Below the pieces are notes generated by a model, which saw only the letters and a program-made list of their open reading frames with translations, was not told where the DNA came from and ran no database searches. Position numbers and translations under genes: made by a program. From Methylicorpusculum sp. (GTDB lineage Bacteria > Pseudomonadota > Gammaproteobacteria > Methylococcales > Methylomonadaceae), in assembly GCF_030651835.1 (NCBI RefSeq), contig NZ_JAUSBX010000063.1:1-64000 (forward strand): 64,000 nt of DNA, read 5' to 3'. Below, piece by piece: positions 17,167-24,918 of this stretch; positions within the stretch are counted from its first letter, which is position 1, and each line of letters begins with the position of its first letter.

Positions 17167-17196
17167 ATAATACGACCGGTTGTCTTATTGTGTCAA
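17167..17196 (-). promoter_or_regulatory. tetR promoter with operator in the spacer
   Basis: Reading leftward, TTGACA (17191-17196), an 18-base spacer and TATTAT (17167-17172) form a strong sigma-70-type promoter. The 19-bp palindrome with half-sites ATA-GAC and GTC-TAT is centred in the spacer (core 17174-17184). Bound repressor would block RNA polymerase directly. The -10 lies 6 bases before ATG 17160. Confidence 0.75.
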
Positions 17197-17284
17197 ACAT
17201 TCATTTTCCTCAGCAAGAAAAATTGCCGGATAATCAAAGTTACACTACTATCAGCAATCATTAATTTTCAGGAGAGTTAGAAGC

Positions 17285-17554
17285 ATGAACGATCAAAGTT
17301 TGGGCGAAGACGATGATGACAATGCTGAATCAGGCAAAGATATCCATCCTTTAGCCAAGTTAAGCGTCGTCGCGGTAGGAACAAAAATTGGCGCTACGGT
17401 TATTTTGAAAATGGCCAAACACCCTATTTTGCTATTCGGCATGGGCATTATCAGTGGCTATTACATCAACAAAAACAGAAAAGAGATTATTGCGGCTGTT
17501 GAAGACGTCAAACAATACACGGTATCGATTGGTAAGAAAAAGGATGAGAATTGA
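17285..17554 (+). CDS. Hypothetical small membrane protein
   Basis: The 89-residue product has an acidic N-terminus (EDDDDNAES) and a hydrophobic central region (about 26-60, with HPILLFGMGIISGYYINKN). A mixed-charge cytoplasmic-looking tail (KKDEN) ends it. The ribosome site AGGAG lies about 12 bases before ATG 17285. It is divergent from tetR and converges on yggS. No family is recognised; one or two membrane passes are predicted. Confidence 0.6.
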   Translation: MNDQSLGEDDDDNAESGKDIHPLAKLSVVAVGTKIGATVILKMAKHPILLFGMGIISGYYINKNRKEIIAAVEDVKQYTVSIGKKKDEN

Positions 17555-17586
17555 TCTTCCGCCCAAGACTTAACCGGACCAGCCTT

Positions 17587-18264
17587 TTAGTTGCGCTCGC
17601 CGAACAACGCTGTTCCGATTCTCACGATGGTTGAGCCTTCTTTTATTGCCGCTTCCAAATCATCGCTCATACCAAAAGAAAAGGTATCGAGCTGGGGTAA
17701 ATTTAACGCCGTAACGGCCTCATAAAGCGAGCGATAGGGGAGGCATTGACGAGTAAATTCAGTTTCAGGTGCCGGTATCGCCATCACTCCCCTGACGACT
17801 ATATTGGGCAACCTTAAAGCCTCATCAACAAACCCGGCGAGCTCCTGCAAATCAATGCCGGACTTGGTATTTTCATGGCTGATGTTAACTTGCAGACAAA
17901 TGTTTAAGGGCGGCAAGTCAGACGGACGCTGTTCGCTCAAGCGTTGCGCTATTTTTAATCGATCGACGCTATGCACCCAATGAAAATGACTGGCAATTTG
18001 TTTGGTTTTATTCGATTGGATCGGCCCGATGAAATGCCAGATGATATTGAAAGCGCTCAAGGCTTGTTGCTTTGCAAGCGCCTCCTGAAGATAACTTTCG
18101 CCAAATTGCCGTTGCCCGGCTTTGTAAGCCTGAGCGATGATGGATGCCGATTTGGTTTTGCTGACGGCCAGCAATTGAACGGAGCCCGGCAGCCTGTGGT
18201 ATTTGGATTCAGCCGCGCTTATCCGGGCTTTTATCTGACTTAATTGTTCGGCAATCACTATCAT
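17587..18264 (-). CDS. YggS/PLPBP-family pyridoxal phosphate homeostasis protein
   Basis: The 225-residue protein matches the YggS family of cytoplasmic, single-domain alanine-racemase-fold PLP-binding proteins involved in B6 homeostasis. The cofactor lysine is in LLAVSKTKS. Further family segments are FGESYLQEA, WHFIGPIQSNKTK and SFGMSDDLEAAI, and the C-terminus is IRIGTALFGERN-like. The length is normal. It is divergent from pilT, as commonly seen in gammaproteobacteria, while its usual neighbours proC and yggT lie 12 kb away here. Confidence 0.95.
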   Translation of the reverse strand: MIVIAEQLSQIKARISAAESKYHRLPGSVQLLAVSKTKSASIIAQAYKAGQRQFGESYLQEALAKQQALSAFNIIWHFIGPIQSNKTKQIASHFHWVHSVDRLKIAQRLSEQRPSDLPPLNICLQVNISHENTKSGIDLQELAGFVDEALRLPNIVVRGVMAIPAPETEFTRQCLPYRSLYEAVTALNLPQLDTFSFGMSDDLEAAIKEGSTIVRIGTALFGERN

Positions 18265-18382
18265 GGTGGACTGGTTTTATGAAAAGGAGGGGTATTACAC
18301 AATACCGCTTCAAAAAATCAAAGACTTAGTCTAGGCTTAAACCTGTTTAATTTTCAACACAAGGCTAGTTCCAGAGGATTTT

Positions 18383-19420
18383 ATGGATATTGCTGAACTT
18401 TTGGCTTTTTCGGTTAAAAATAACGCATCGGATTTACATTTGTCGGCCGGTTTGCCGCCAATGATCCGGGTTGATGGAGACATCAGGCGCATCAACATTC
18501 CCTCGCTTGATCACAAGGAGGTCCACGCGCTCATTTATGACATCATGAATGATAAGCAACGGCGGGATTATGAAGAATTTCTTGAAACCGATTTCTCTTT
18601 TGCATTACCGGGCGTGGCACGTTTTCGTGTTAACGCGTTTAATCAGGACCGGGGCGCTGCCGCAGTATTCAGAACGATTCCTTCCAAAGTGCTGTCTTTG
18701 GAAGATCTCAATGCCCCCAAATTCTTTGAAGAAGTAACCAAAAAGCCCAGGGGGCTGGTATTGGTCACAGGCCCGACAGGCTCCGGAAAATCAACAACGC
18801 TGGCGGCGATGATTAACCATATCAATACCAATGATTACGCCCATATCCTGACGGTTGAGGACCCTATCGAGTTTGTCCATGAAAGCCAGAAATGTCTCAT
18901 TAACCAACGGGAAGTCCACAGAGATACCCTCGGCTTTACCGAAGCCTTACGTTCCGCTCTGCGGGAAGATCCGGATATTATTCTGGTAGGCGAAATGCGC
19001 GACCTTGAAACCATCCGGCTGGCATTGACCGCGGCGGAAACAGGACACTTGGTTTTTGGCACATTGCATACCACATCGGCGGCAAAAACCATTGACCGGA
19101 TTATCGATGTTTTTCCGGCAGCAGAAAAGGATATGATCCGGTCCATGTTGTCAGAATCCTTGCAGGCGGTTATCTCTCAAACACTGCTCAAAAAAGTGGG
19201 CGGCGGACGTATCGCTGCGCATGAAATCATGGTTGGAACACCCGCGATCAGAAACCTGATTCGTGAAGCCAAAGTGGCTCAAATGTATTCAGCCATCCAG
19301 ACCGGCAGGAAAGAAGGTATGCAAACCCTGGATCAAAATTTGAAAGAAATGGTGGACAAAGGGCTGGTAACGGCGAAAGCCGCGATGACTAAATCGGTTA
19401 ACAAAGACATGTTCCGCTGA
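18383..19420 (+). CDS. pilT: Type IV pilus retraction ATPase PilT
   Basis: The 345-residue protein is a hexameric cytoplasmic ATPase that powers pilus retraction. It contains SDLHLSAG at the N-terminus, Walker A GPTGSGKST (about 130-138), an Asp box (LTVEDPIE), Walker B (DIILVGEMRD) and the His box (GHLVFGTLHT). The AIRNLIREAK segment, typical of PilT C-termini, is intact. The length is as usual for PilT. It is followed by pilU after 10 bp, forming the standard pilT-pilU operon, divergent from yggS. Confidence 0.97.
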   Translation: MDIAELLAFSVKNNASDLHLSAGLPPMIRVDGDIRRINIPSLDHKEVHALIYDIMNDKQRRDYEEFLETDFSFALPGVARFRVNAFNQDRGAAAVFRTIPSKVLSLEDLNAPKFFEEVTKKPRGLVLVTGPTGSGKSTTLAAMINHINTNDYAHILTVEDPIEFVHESQKCLINQREVHRDTLGFTEALRSALREDPDIILVGEMRDLETIRLALTAAETGHLVFGTLHTTSAAKTIDRIIDVFPAAEKDMIRSMLSESLQAVISQTLLKKVGGGRIAAHEIMVGTPAIRNLIREAKVAQMYSAIQTGRKEGMQTLDQNLKEMVDKGLVTAKAAMTKSVNKDMFR

Positions 19421-19430
19421 GGCAATCAAC

Positions 19431-20555
19431 ATGGATTTCAAGCCATTACTGGAAATCATGGTCCAGCAAAAAGCATCCGACTTGTTTATTACAACCGGTC
19501 GGCCGCCTACCATAAAAGTCGACGGCAAATTAATTGAGCTGTCAAAATCCAAATTGAACCCCCAGCAAACTGAAGCCATCGTCACCGGCATCATGAACCA
19601 ACGGCAAAAGGATGAATTTGAAAACACCAAGGAATGCCAGTTTGCGATCAGTTACACTGATTTAGGCCGTTTCAGGGTCAGCGCCTATACTCAGCGCGAT
19701 TCGCCGGGCATGGTATTGAGACGGATAGAAACGCATATCCCTGATGCCGAAGAATTGAATTTACCACCGATACTCAAATCATTGGTGATGAATAAACGGG
19801 GACTGGTTCTTTTTGTCGGGGGAACAGGAACCGGTAAATCAAGCTCCCTCGCGTCACTGATCAAATACCGCAACCAGAATACCTCAGGGCATATTATCAC
19901 TATAGAAGATCCGCTTGAGTTCATGCATCCGCATCTGGGCTGCATAGTCACTCAACGCGAGGTAGGCATGGATACCGAATCGTATGAAGTCGCTTTAAAA
20001 AATACGCTGCGGCAGGCGCCGGATGTCATTTTGATCGGCGAGGTCAGAACCCGCGAAACCATGCAACAGGCTATTACTTTTGCCGAAACAGGGCATCTGT
20101 GTTTAACCACATTACATGCGAACAATGCCAATCAGGCCATTGACCGTATACTGCATTTTTTTCCCGATGAAATGCATGGACAGTTGTTTATGGATTTATC
20201 GATGAATCTTCGCGGCATTGTTGCCCAGCAATTGATTGCGCGCGCGGATGGCAAGGGCCGCTATCCTGCAGTGGAAATACTGATCAACACACCGTTAGTA
20301 TCCGACTATATACGAAAAGGTGAAGTGCATAAGCTTAAAGAATTAATGAAAACTTCGCGTGAGCAGGGCATGCAAACTTTCGATCAGGCCCTCTACGATC
20401 TCTATGTGGCAGGCAAGATCAGCTATGAAGACGCGCTCAATTCTGCAGATTCAAGAAATGAAGTTAGGCTGATGATCAAACTGGGGGCAGAAAGTCTGGC
20501 GGGTGGTTCAGAAATGAATTTACAGGAGGAAGATGATCTTAACCGGCTTTACTGA
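19431..20555 (+). CDS. pilU: PilT-dependent retraction ATPase PilU
   Basis: The 374-residue secretion ATPase is paralogous to PilT and assists pilus retraction. SDLFITTGRPPT is at the N-terminus, with Walker A GGTGTGKSS, ITIEDPLEF and DVILIGEVRTRETM, and the His box HLCLTTLHANN. The acidic C-terminal extension (EEDDLNRLY) is typical of PilU and absent from PilT. It starts 10 bp after pilT and is presumably co-transcribed. Confidence 0.96.
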   Translation: MDFKPLLEIMVQQKASDLFITTGRPPTIKVDGKLIELSKSKLNPQQTEAIVTGIMNQRQKDEFENTKECQFAISYTDLGRFRVSAYTQRDSPGMVLRRIETHIPDAEELNLPPILKSLVMNKRGLVLFVGGTGTGKSSSLASLIKYRNQNTSGHIITIEDPLEFMHPHLGCIVTQREVGMDTESYEVALKNTLRQAPDVILIGEVRTRETMQQAITFAETGHLCLTTLHANNANQAIDRILHFFPDEMHGQLFMDLSMNLRGIVAQQLIARADGKGRYPAVEILINTPLVSDYIRKGEVHKLKELMKTSREQGMQTFDQALYDLYVAGKISYEDALNSADSRNEVRLMIKLGAESLAGGSEMNLQEEDDLNRLY

Positions 20556-20622
20556 TGCTGTTAAATCAGCCGCCTATTGCAACGTTTAACGCCTAACCCC
20601 GCTATTTTGTCTCCCGTATTTT

Positions 20623-20657
20623 CCTGATGTCCGAATGGTATGGTTTCGGATATCAGG
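20623..20657. terminator. Hairpin between convergent pilU and djlA
   Basis: CCTGATGTCCGAA (20623-20635) pairs at 12 of 13 positions with TTCGGATATCAGG (20645-20657). It lies between the convergent stops of pilU and the DnaJ-like gene and could act in both directions, but neither side has a clear T-run. Confidence 0.5.
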
Positions 20658-20660
20658 GCT

Positions 20661-21473
20661 TTATCGTCCTGATTTTCGAGCTTCGGTAATGGTTTCATAG
20701 GCTTTTCGAATACGTTGGGTTTTTTCTTTGGCCAACGTCATCATTTCTTCAGGCAATCCTTTCGCGACGAGTTTATCCGGGTGATGCTGACTGATTAAGC
20801 GGCGGTAGGCTTTTTTGATATCGCTGTCTGAAGCGTCAGAAGTTAGGCCTAATATGGCGTAAGCATCACTGAGATTCCCTTTTTTTGGGGCCGGATACTG
20901 ACTTTGCTGCTGATGAGAATAAAACCGTTGTTGAGCATTGACTTGCAACTTGATGCGTTCGTATTCAAAACGTGAAATGCCCAGCCGATGACAGATATGT
21001 AAAAGAAGATGGTCCTCTATGGCATGCAATTGACCGTCTGCCAGCGCAGACTGTAATTGAATTTCTAAAAACATTCTGATCAAATTCGTGCGACGGTGGC
21101 ATTCCTGGCGAAACTGATCCAGCACATCATCCAAAGGAAAATCATTACTTTTGCCTTGCTGAAACAAATTAATCGCGGCCGTGCGCATGGCCTCTGATAA
21201 AGCCAGCTGGGTCATGATTTGTTTGGCCATGTTGATTTCCGCTTCGGAAACCCGGCCATCGGCTTTGGCAATATGCCCCATGACAGAAAATGTGGCCGTA
21301 AAAAATGCCATTTGCACCCGATGCGCATCACCAGGCCCGAGGGACTCCTCAGTTACCGAATGATCGATACCCACATCGAATTGATGTCCTAAAGAGGCGC
21401 CTAAAATGGCACCCAGCGGGCCTCCCATCAGAAAGCCAAATGCACCGCCAAAGATTTTACCTAGCCAACTCAT
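20661..21473 (-). CDS. djlA: DjlA-like membrane co-chaperone
   Basis: The 270-residue protein has an N-terminal glycine-rich membrane anchor (KIFGGAFGFLMGGPLGAILG). A TerB-like acidic helical domain (about 45-170: ATFSVMGHIAKADGRVSEAEI) follows, then a C-terminal J domain with HPD (SQHHPDKL). This is the architecture of DjlA, which stimulates DnaK at the inner membrane. ATG 21473 is chosen because MSWLGKIFGG aligns with DjlA starts; an in-frame TTG at 21527 would add 18 residues. It is divergent from purC, with the two starts about 70 bp apart. Confidence 0.93.
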   Translation of the reverse strand: MSWLGKIFGGAFGFLMGGPLGAILGASLGHQFDVGIDHSVTEESLGPGDAHRVQMAFFTATFSVMGHIAKADGRVSEAEINMAKQIMTQLALSEAMRTAAINLFQQGKSNDFPLDDVLDQFRQECHRRTNLIRMFLEIQLQSALADGQLHAIEDHLLLHICHRLGISRFEYERIKLQVNAQQRFYSHQQQSQYPAPKKGNLSDAYAILGLTSDASDSDIKKAYRRLISQHHPDKLVAKGLPEEMMTLAKEKTQRIRKAYETITEARKSGR

Positions 21474-21542
21474 GGATATGAAACTCAAGGAACAAAACGA
21501 TGTTAGAATTATGCCATTAATTTTCAATTCAAGTGAGGCATT

Positions 21543-22436
21543 ATGAGCGCGCCGTCGGTTCTATTCGAATCATCTTTATCAAACCTTAAGCTGATCGCTC
21601 GCGGCAAGGTGCGTGATATTTACGCAATTGATGACAAGCACATGCTGATTGTCACAACGGATCGCTTATCGGCTTTTGATGTGATACTCCCGGACCCTAT
21701 TCCCGGTAAAGGCCTTGTTTTATCGCATGTTTCCCATTTTTGGTTCGAAAAAATGGCGCATATCCTGCCCAATCATTTATCCGGAATGTCTTTGGCAGAA
21801 GCGGTTCCTGATGCGGCCGAGAGAGAGCAGATTGAAGGGCGCGCCATTGTTGTCAAAAAATTAAAACCTTTACCGGTTGAGGCTATTGTCCGCGGCTACA
21901 TTATAGGTTCAGGATGGAAAGACTATCAGGCATCAGGCGCTATTTGCGGCATTCAGTTACCTGAAGGCTTGCAGCAGGCCCAGCAATTACCGGAACCTAT
22001 TTTTACGCCCTCGTCAAAAGCCGCAGTGGGCGATCATGATGAAAATATTTCGTTCGCCCAAACCGTCGCTTTACTCGGCGAGTCAATGGCGGAGCAGGTT
22101 CGTCAGGCCAGTTTAGCTATCTATAAAGAAGCTGCCGCTTATGCCTCCGAAAGAGGCATTATTATTGCAGATACCAAATTTGAGTTTGGCTTGGATGAGC
22201 AAGGCGCTTTGCATCTGATTGATGAGGTTTTAACGCCCGACTCGTCAAGGTTCTGGCCTGCCGATCAATACCGGGTAGGCATCAGCCCGCCCAGTTATGA
22301 CAAGCAATATATCCGGGATTATCTTGAAACGCTGGCTTGGGATAAAATCCCCCCGGCACCTCATTTACCCGATGAAGTGATTAAGCGCACTGCTGAAAAG
22401 TATCATGAGGCAGAGCTGCAGTTGACGCGTTCTTGA
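21543..22436 (+). CDS. purC: SAICAR synthase
   Basis: The 297-residue enzyme catalyses ATP-dependent ligation of CAIR with aspartate in purine synthesis. Family segments include [13 protein letters not shown] near the N-terminus, [28 protein letters not shown], and [13 protein letters not shown] with the catalytic region [15 protein letters not shown]. At about 297 residues it is the longer form rather than the about 237-residue E. coli type. A GAGG ribosome site precedes ATG 21543. Confidence 0.96.
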   Translation: MSAPSVLFESSLSNLKLIARGKVRDIYAIDDKHMLIVTTDRLSAFDVILPDPIPGKGLVLSHVSHFWFEKMAHILPNHLSGMSLAEAVPDAAEREQIEGRAIVVKKLKPLPVEAIVRGYIIGSGWKDYQASGAICGIQLPEGLQQAQQLPEPIFTPSSKAAVGDHDENISFAQTVALLGESMAEQVRQASLAIYKEAAAYASERGIIIADTKFEFGLDEQGALHLIDEVLTPDSSRFWPADQYRVGISPPSYDKQYIRDYLETLAWDKIPPAPHLPDEVIKRTAEKYHEAELQLTRS

Positions 22437-22455
22437 TGTTAGATATTTCCTGGGT

Positions 22456-23130
22456 TTACAGCAAGCCGTGCTCGGCAAATGAATAAGGCTGGCCGTCACC
22501 GATGATAAAATGATCCAGCAACCTGATATCGAACAGCGACAAAGCTTGTTTTAGTTTATCGGTGATTTGTTTATCCGCCTGACTGGGTTCGTTAATTCCA
22601 GAGGGGTGATTATGAGCAAAAATCACTGCCGCTGCATTATGATGCAGGATACGCTTGACGACTTCCCGGGGATAAACAGCGGCACTGTCAATCGTGCCCC
22701 GGAACAGTTCTTCAAGCTTGATCACCCGATGTTGGTTATCGAGAAATAAACAGGCAAAAACTTCATAGCTGTATCCTCTTAATTGGGCGCTAAGGTAAGC
22801 CCGGGTAATCTCCGGACTGGTCAAGGCGTCACCTCGTTGAAGGATCTCGTGAAAATGGCGCCTGGCCATTTCCAGTACCGCTTGCATTTGTGCATATTTT
22901 GCCGGACCCAGCCCATTACTTTGACAAAAGCGTTGCTGGTTGGCGTCTAATAAGGTGCGTAGCGAACCGAATTCGATCAGCAAGGTCCGAGCCAGATCAA
23001 CTGCCGTCTGACCGGGCGTGCCTGTACGTAGAAAAATCGCCAGTAACTCGGCATCGGTCAAAGAACCTGCGCCTTTTTGCAGTAACTTTTCTCTTGGCCG
23101 CTCATCTGCCGGCCAGTCCTTAATTGTCAT
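22456..23130 (-). CDS. radC: RadC/JAB-family protein
   Basis: The 224-residue protein has an N-terminal helix-hairpin-helix-like part ([20 protein letters not shown]). A C-terminal JAMM/MPN metalloprotease-like domain follows with the complete motif HNHPSG...PSQAD and the upstream Glu in [12 protein letters not shown]. The name RadC is historical; a direct DNA-repair role is doubtful. The length is normal, and it converges on purC with 19 bp between stops. It is divergent from coaBC, the usual gammaproteobacterial arrangement. Confidence 0.93.
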   Translation of the reverse strand: MTIKDWPADERPREKLLQKGAGSLTDAELLAIFLRTGTPGQTAVDLARTLLIEFGSLRTLLDANQQRFCQSNGLGPAKYAQMQAVLEMARRHFHEILQRGDALTSPEITRAYLSAQLRGYSYEVFACLFLDNQHRVIKLEELFRGTIDSAAVYPREVVKRILHHNAAAVIFAHNHPSGINEPSQADKQITDKLKQALSLFDIRLLDHFIIGDGQPYSFAEHGLL

Positions 23131-23207
23131 GGAACCACTCCATCAGACCTAAAATTTAAGGATAGGAGAAATTAGCTATACTTGCCATAATGACGAGTTG
23201 GTTTTTT

Positions 23208-23236
23208 TTGACAGTGAAAACGGGTTAATTTAAAAC
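23208..23236 (+). promoter_or_regulatory. Candidate coaBC promoter
   Basis: TTGACA (23208-23213), a 17-base spacer and TAAAAC (23231-23236) form a plausible sigma-70 promoter. Transcription would begin near 23243, giving a short leader of about 20 nt before the proposed coaBC initiation site. Confidence 0.5.
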
Positions 23237-23264
23237 TCTTTGATTTTTAAAAGTTGAGCGAACC

Positions 23265-24467
23265 ATTATTAACAAGCATATTTTACTCGCCGTATCAGGC
23301 GGTATTGCGGCCTATAAAGCAGCGGAACTGGTCCGGTTATTACGGAAACAGGCCTTTGACGTGCGTGTCGTTATGACAGAATCCGCACAAGCCTTTATCA
23401 GTCCGCTGACTTTTCAGGCATTATCGGGCCACCCAGTCGGTACCCGCTTGCTTGATGAAGACCAGGAACATGTAATGGGGCACATCAGTCTGGCGCGTTG
23501 GGCGGATAGCGTGCTCGTTGCTCCGGCTACGGCCAATTGCATCGCCAAATTCAGCCATGGCTTGTCTGATGACTTGGTATCGACGCTTGTTTTAGCTGCA
23601 ACCTGCCCTGTTTTTATAGCGCCGGCAATGAATCAGGCGATGTGGAATAAAGCCGTGACACAAGAAAATGTGGCTCGCCTTAACCGGGATGGATTCAGAT
23701 TTATTGGCCCTGCGTCCGGTGAACAAGCCTGCGGAGAAATCGGATACGGCCGTATGGCCGAACCGGATGTCATCTGCGAGACGCTTTCACGATTTTTCTG
23801 CCATTGCGATCTATCCGGTAAAAAAGTGCTGATCAGCGCGGGGCCAACTCGCGAGCCTATTGACCCGGTCCGCTTCATCACCAATCGAAGCTCCGGAAAA
23901 ATGGGCTATGCCATTGCAGAGGCCGCCATCGAAGCCGGTGGAATCGTCACATTGGTTAGCGGCCCCGTTGCGTTACCGCCGCCCAAATATTGTCAGATCA
24001 TCAATGTCGAATCTGCTGCGCAAATGCATGAAGCCGTTATGGCCAGTGCGCCCAACAGCGATGTTTATATTGGTGCCGCTGCAGTGGCTGATTACAGCCC
24101 CAACACCCATCAACCGGAAAAAATCAAAAAAATCGAAAACACGCTGATTCTTGAGTTGTTTAAGACCCGGGATATTCTTGCCGAAGTGGCTGCATTACCG
24201 GTACAAAGACCGTTTACCGTCGGATTTGCCGCAGAAACACACGATCTGGAACGCTATGCAAAGGATAAATTAGCGAAAAAAAATGTTGATATGATTGCGG
24301 CTAATTGGGTGGGCAAAGACCAGGGCGGTTTTGACAGAGATCAAAATGCGCTGCAGGTCTATTGGAAGGGAGGGGGAAAACAATTGGAAATGACGGATAA
24401 AACCCAGCTGGCCAGACAACTAATAAATTTAATCGCAGAGAAAATGAATGAAAAAAATACAAATTAA
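23265..24467 (+). CDS. coaBC: Bifunctional CoaBC with non-canonical start
   Basis: The product is phosphopantothenoylcysteine decarboxylase/phosphopantothenate-cysteine ligase of coenzyme A synthesis. The N-terminal flavoprotein domain needs the segment [20 protein letters not shown], encoded from 23277. However, the frame has a TGA at 23241-23243 and no ATG, GTG, TTG or CTG between it and that segment. The likeliest initiators are ATT at 23265 or 23268, with a weak GAG 6 bases upstream. The first in-frame ATG (23361) would delete the conserved flavin-binding start. The CoaC motif PAMNQAMW and the CoaB segments ([25 protein letters not shown]) are intact. It overlaps dut by 20 bp. A sequencing error is the alternative explanation. 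Confidence 0.9.
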   Translation: MINKHILLAVSGGIAAYKAAELVRLLRKQAFDVRVVMTESAQAFISPLTFQALSGHPVGTRLLDEDQEHVMGHISLARWADSVLVAPATANCIAKFSHGLSDDLVSTLVLAATCPVFIAPAMNQAMWNKAVTQENVARLNRDGFRFIGPASGEQACGEIGYGRMAEPDVICETLSRFFCHCDLSGKKVLISAGPTREPIDPVRFITNRSSGKMGYAIAEAAIEAGGIVTLVSGPVALPPPKYCQIINVESAAQMHEAVMASAPNSDVYIGAAAVADYSPNTHQPEKIKKIENTLILELFKTRDILAEVAALPVQRPFTVGFAAETHDLERYAKDKLAKKNVDMIAANWVGKDQGGFDRDQNALQVYWKGGGKQLEMTDKTQLARQLINLIAEKMNEKNTN

Positions 24468-24903
24468 AGTTATGGATGACCGACTTGGCGACCAAATTCC
24501 ATTACCTGATTATGCGACTTCAGGATCAGCAGGACTCGATTTAAGAGCGTGTCTCACGGAACCGCTTACCTTAAATCCAGGTGAAACAAGCCTTATTCCT
24601 ACCGGCATCGCCATTCATATTGAAGACAAACATCTGGCGGCAATGATTTTACCAAGGTCAGGATTAGGCCATAAACACGGCATCGTATTGGGTAATTTAG
24701 TAGGACTTATCGATTCCGATTATCAAGGTCAAATTTTTGTGTCTTGCTGGAACCGGGGGCAAACCACTTTTCAAATAGAAATCGGCGAGAGAATAGCGCA
24801 GATGATTTTTGTTCCCGTGGTACAAGCTGAATTTGAGCGTGTGGAATCGTTCGATCAAAGTATGCGCGGTGCCGGCGGCTTTGGTCATACCGGTAGAGAA
24901 TAA
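24448..24903 (+). CDS. dut: Deoxyuridine triphosphatase
   Basis: The 151-residue trimeric enzyme hydrolyses dUTP to dUMP and pyrophosphate, limiting uracil in DNA. All five family motifs are visible, including [10 protein letters not shown]-like ([11 protein letters not shown]), [33 protein letters not shown], and the C-terminal [11 protein letters not shown] arm that closes the active site. It overlaps the end of coaBC by 20 bp, the conserved dfp-dut arrangement, and is followed by the algC-like gene after 15 bp. Confidence 0.97.
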   Translation: MKKIQIKVMDDRLGDQIPLPDYATSGSAGLDLRACLTEPLTLNPGETSLIPTGIAIHIEDKHLAAMILPRSGLGHKHGIVLGNLVGLIDSDYQGQIFVSCWNRGQTTFQIEIGERIAQMIFVPVVQAEFERVESFDQSMRGAGGFGHTGRE

Positions 24904-24918
24904 TTACTCGGGAGCACA

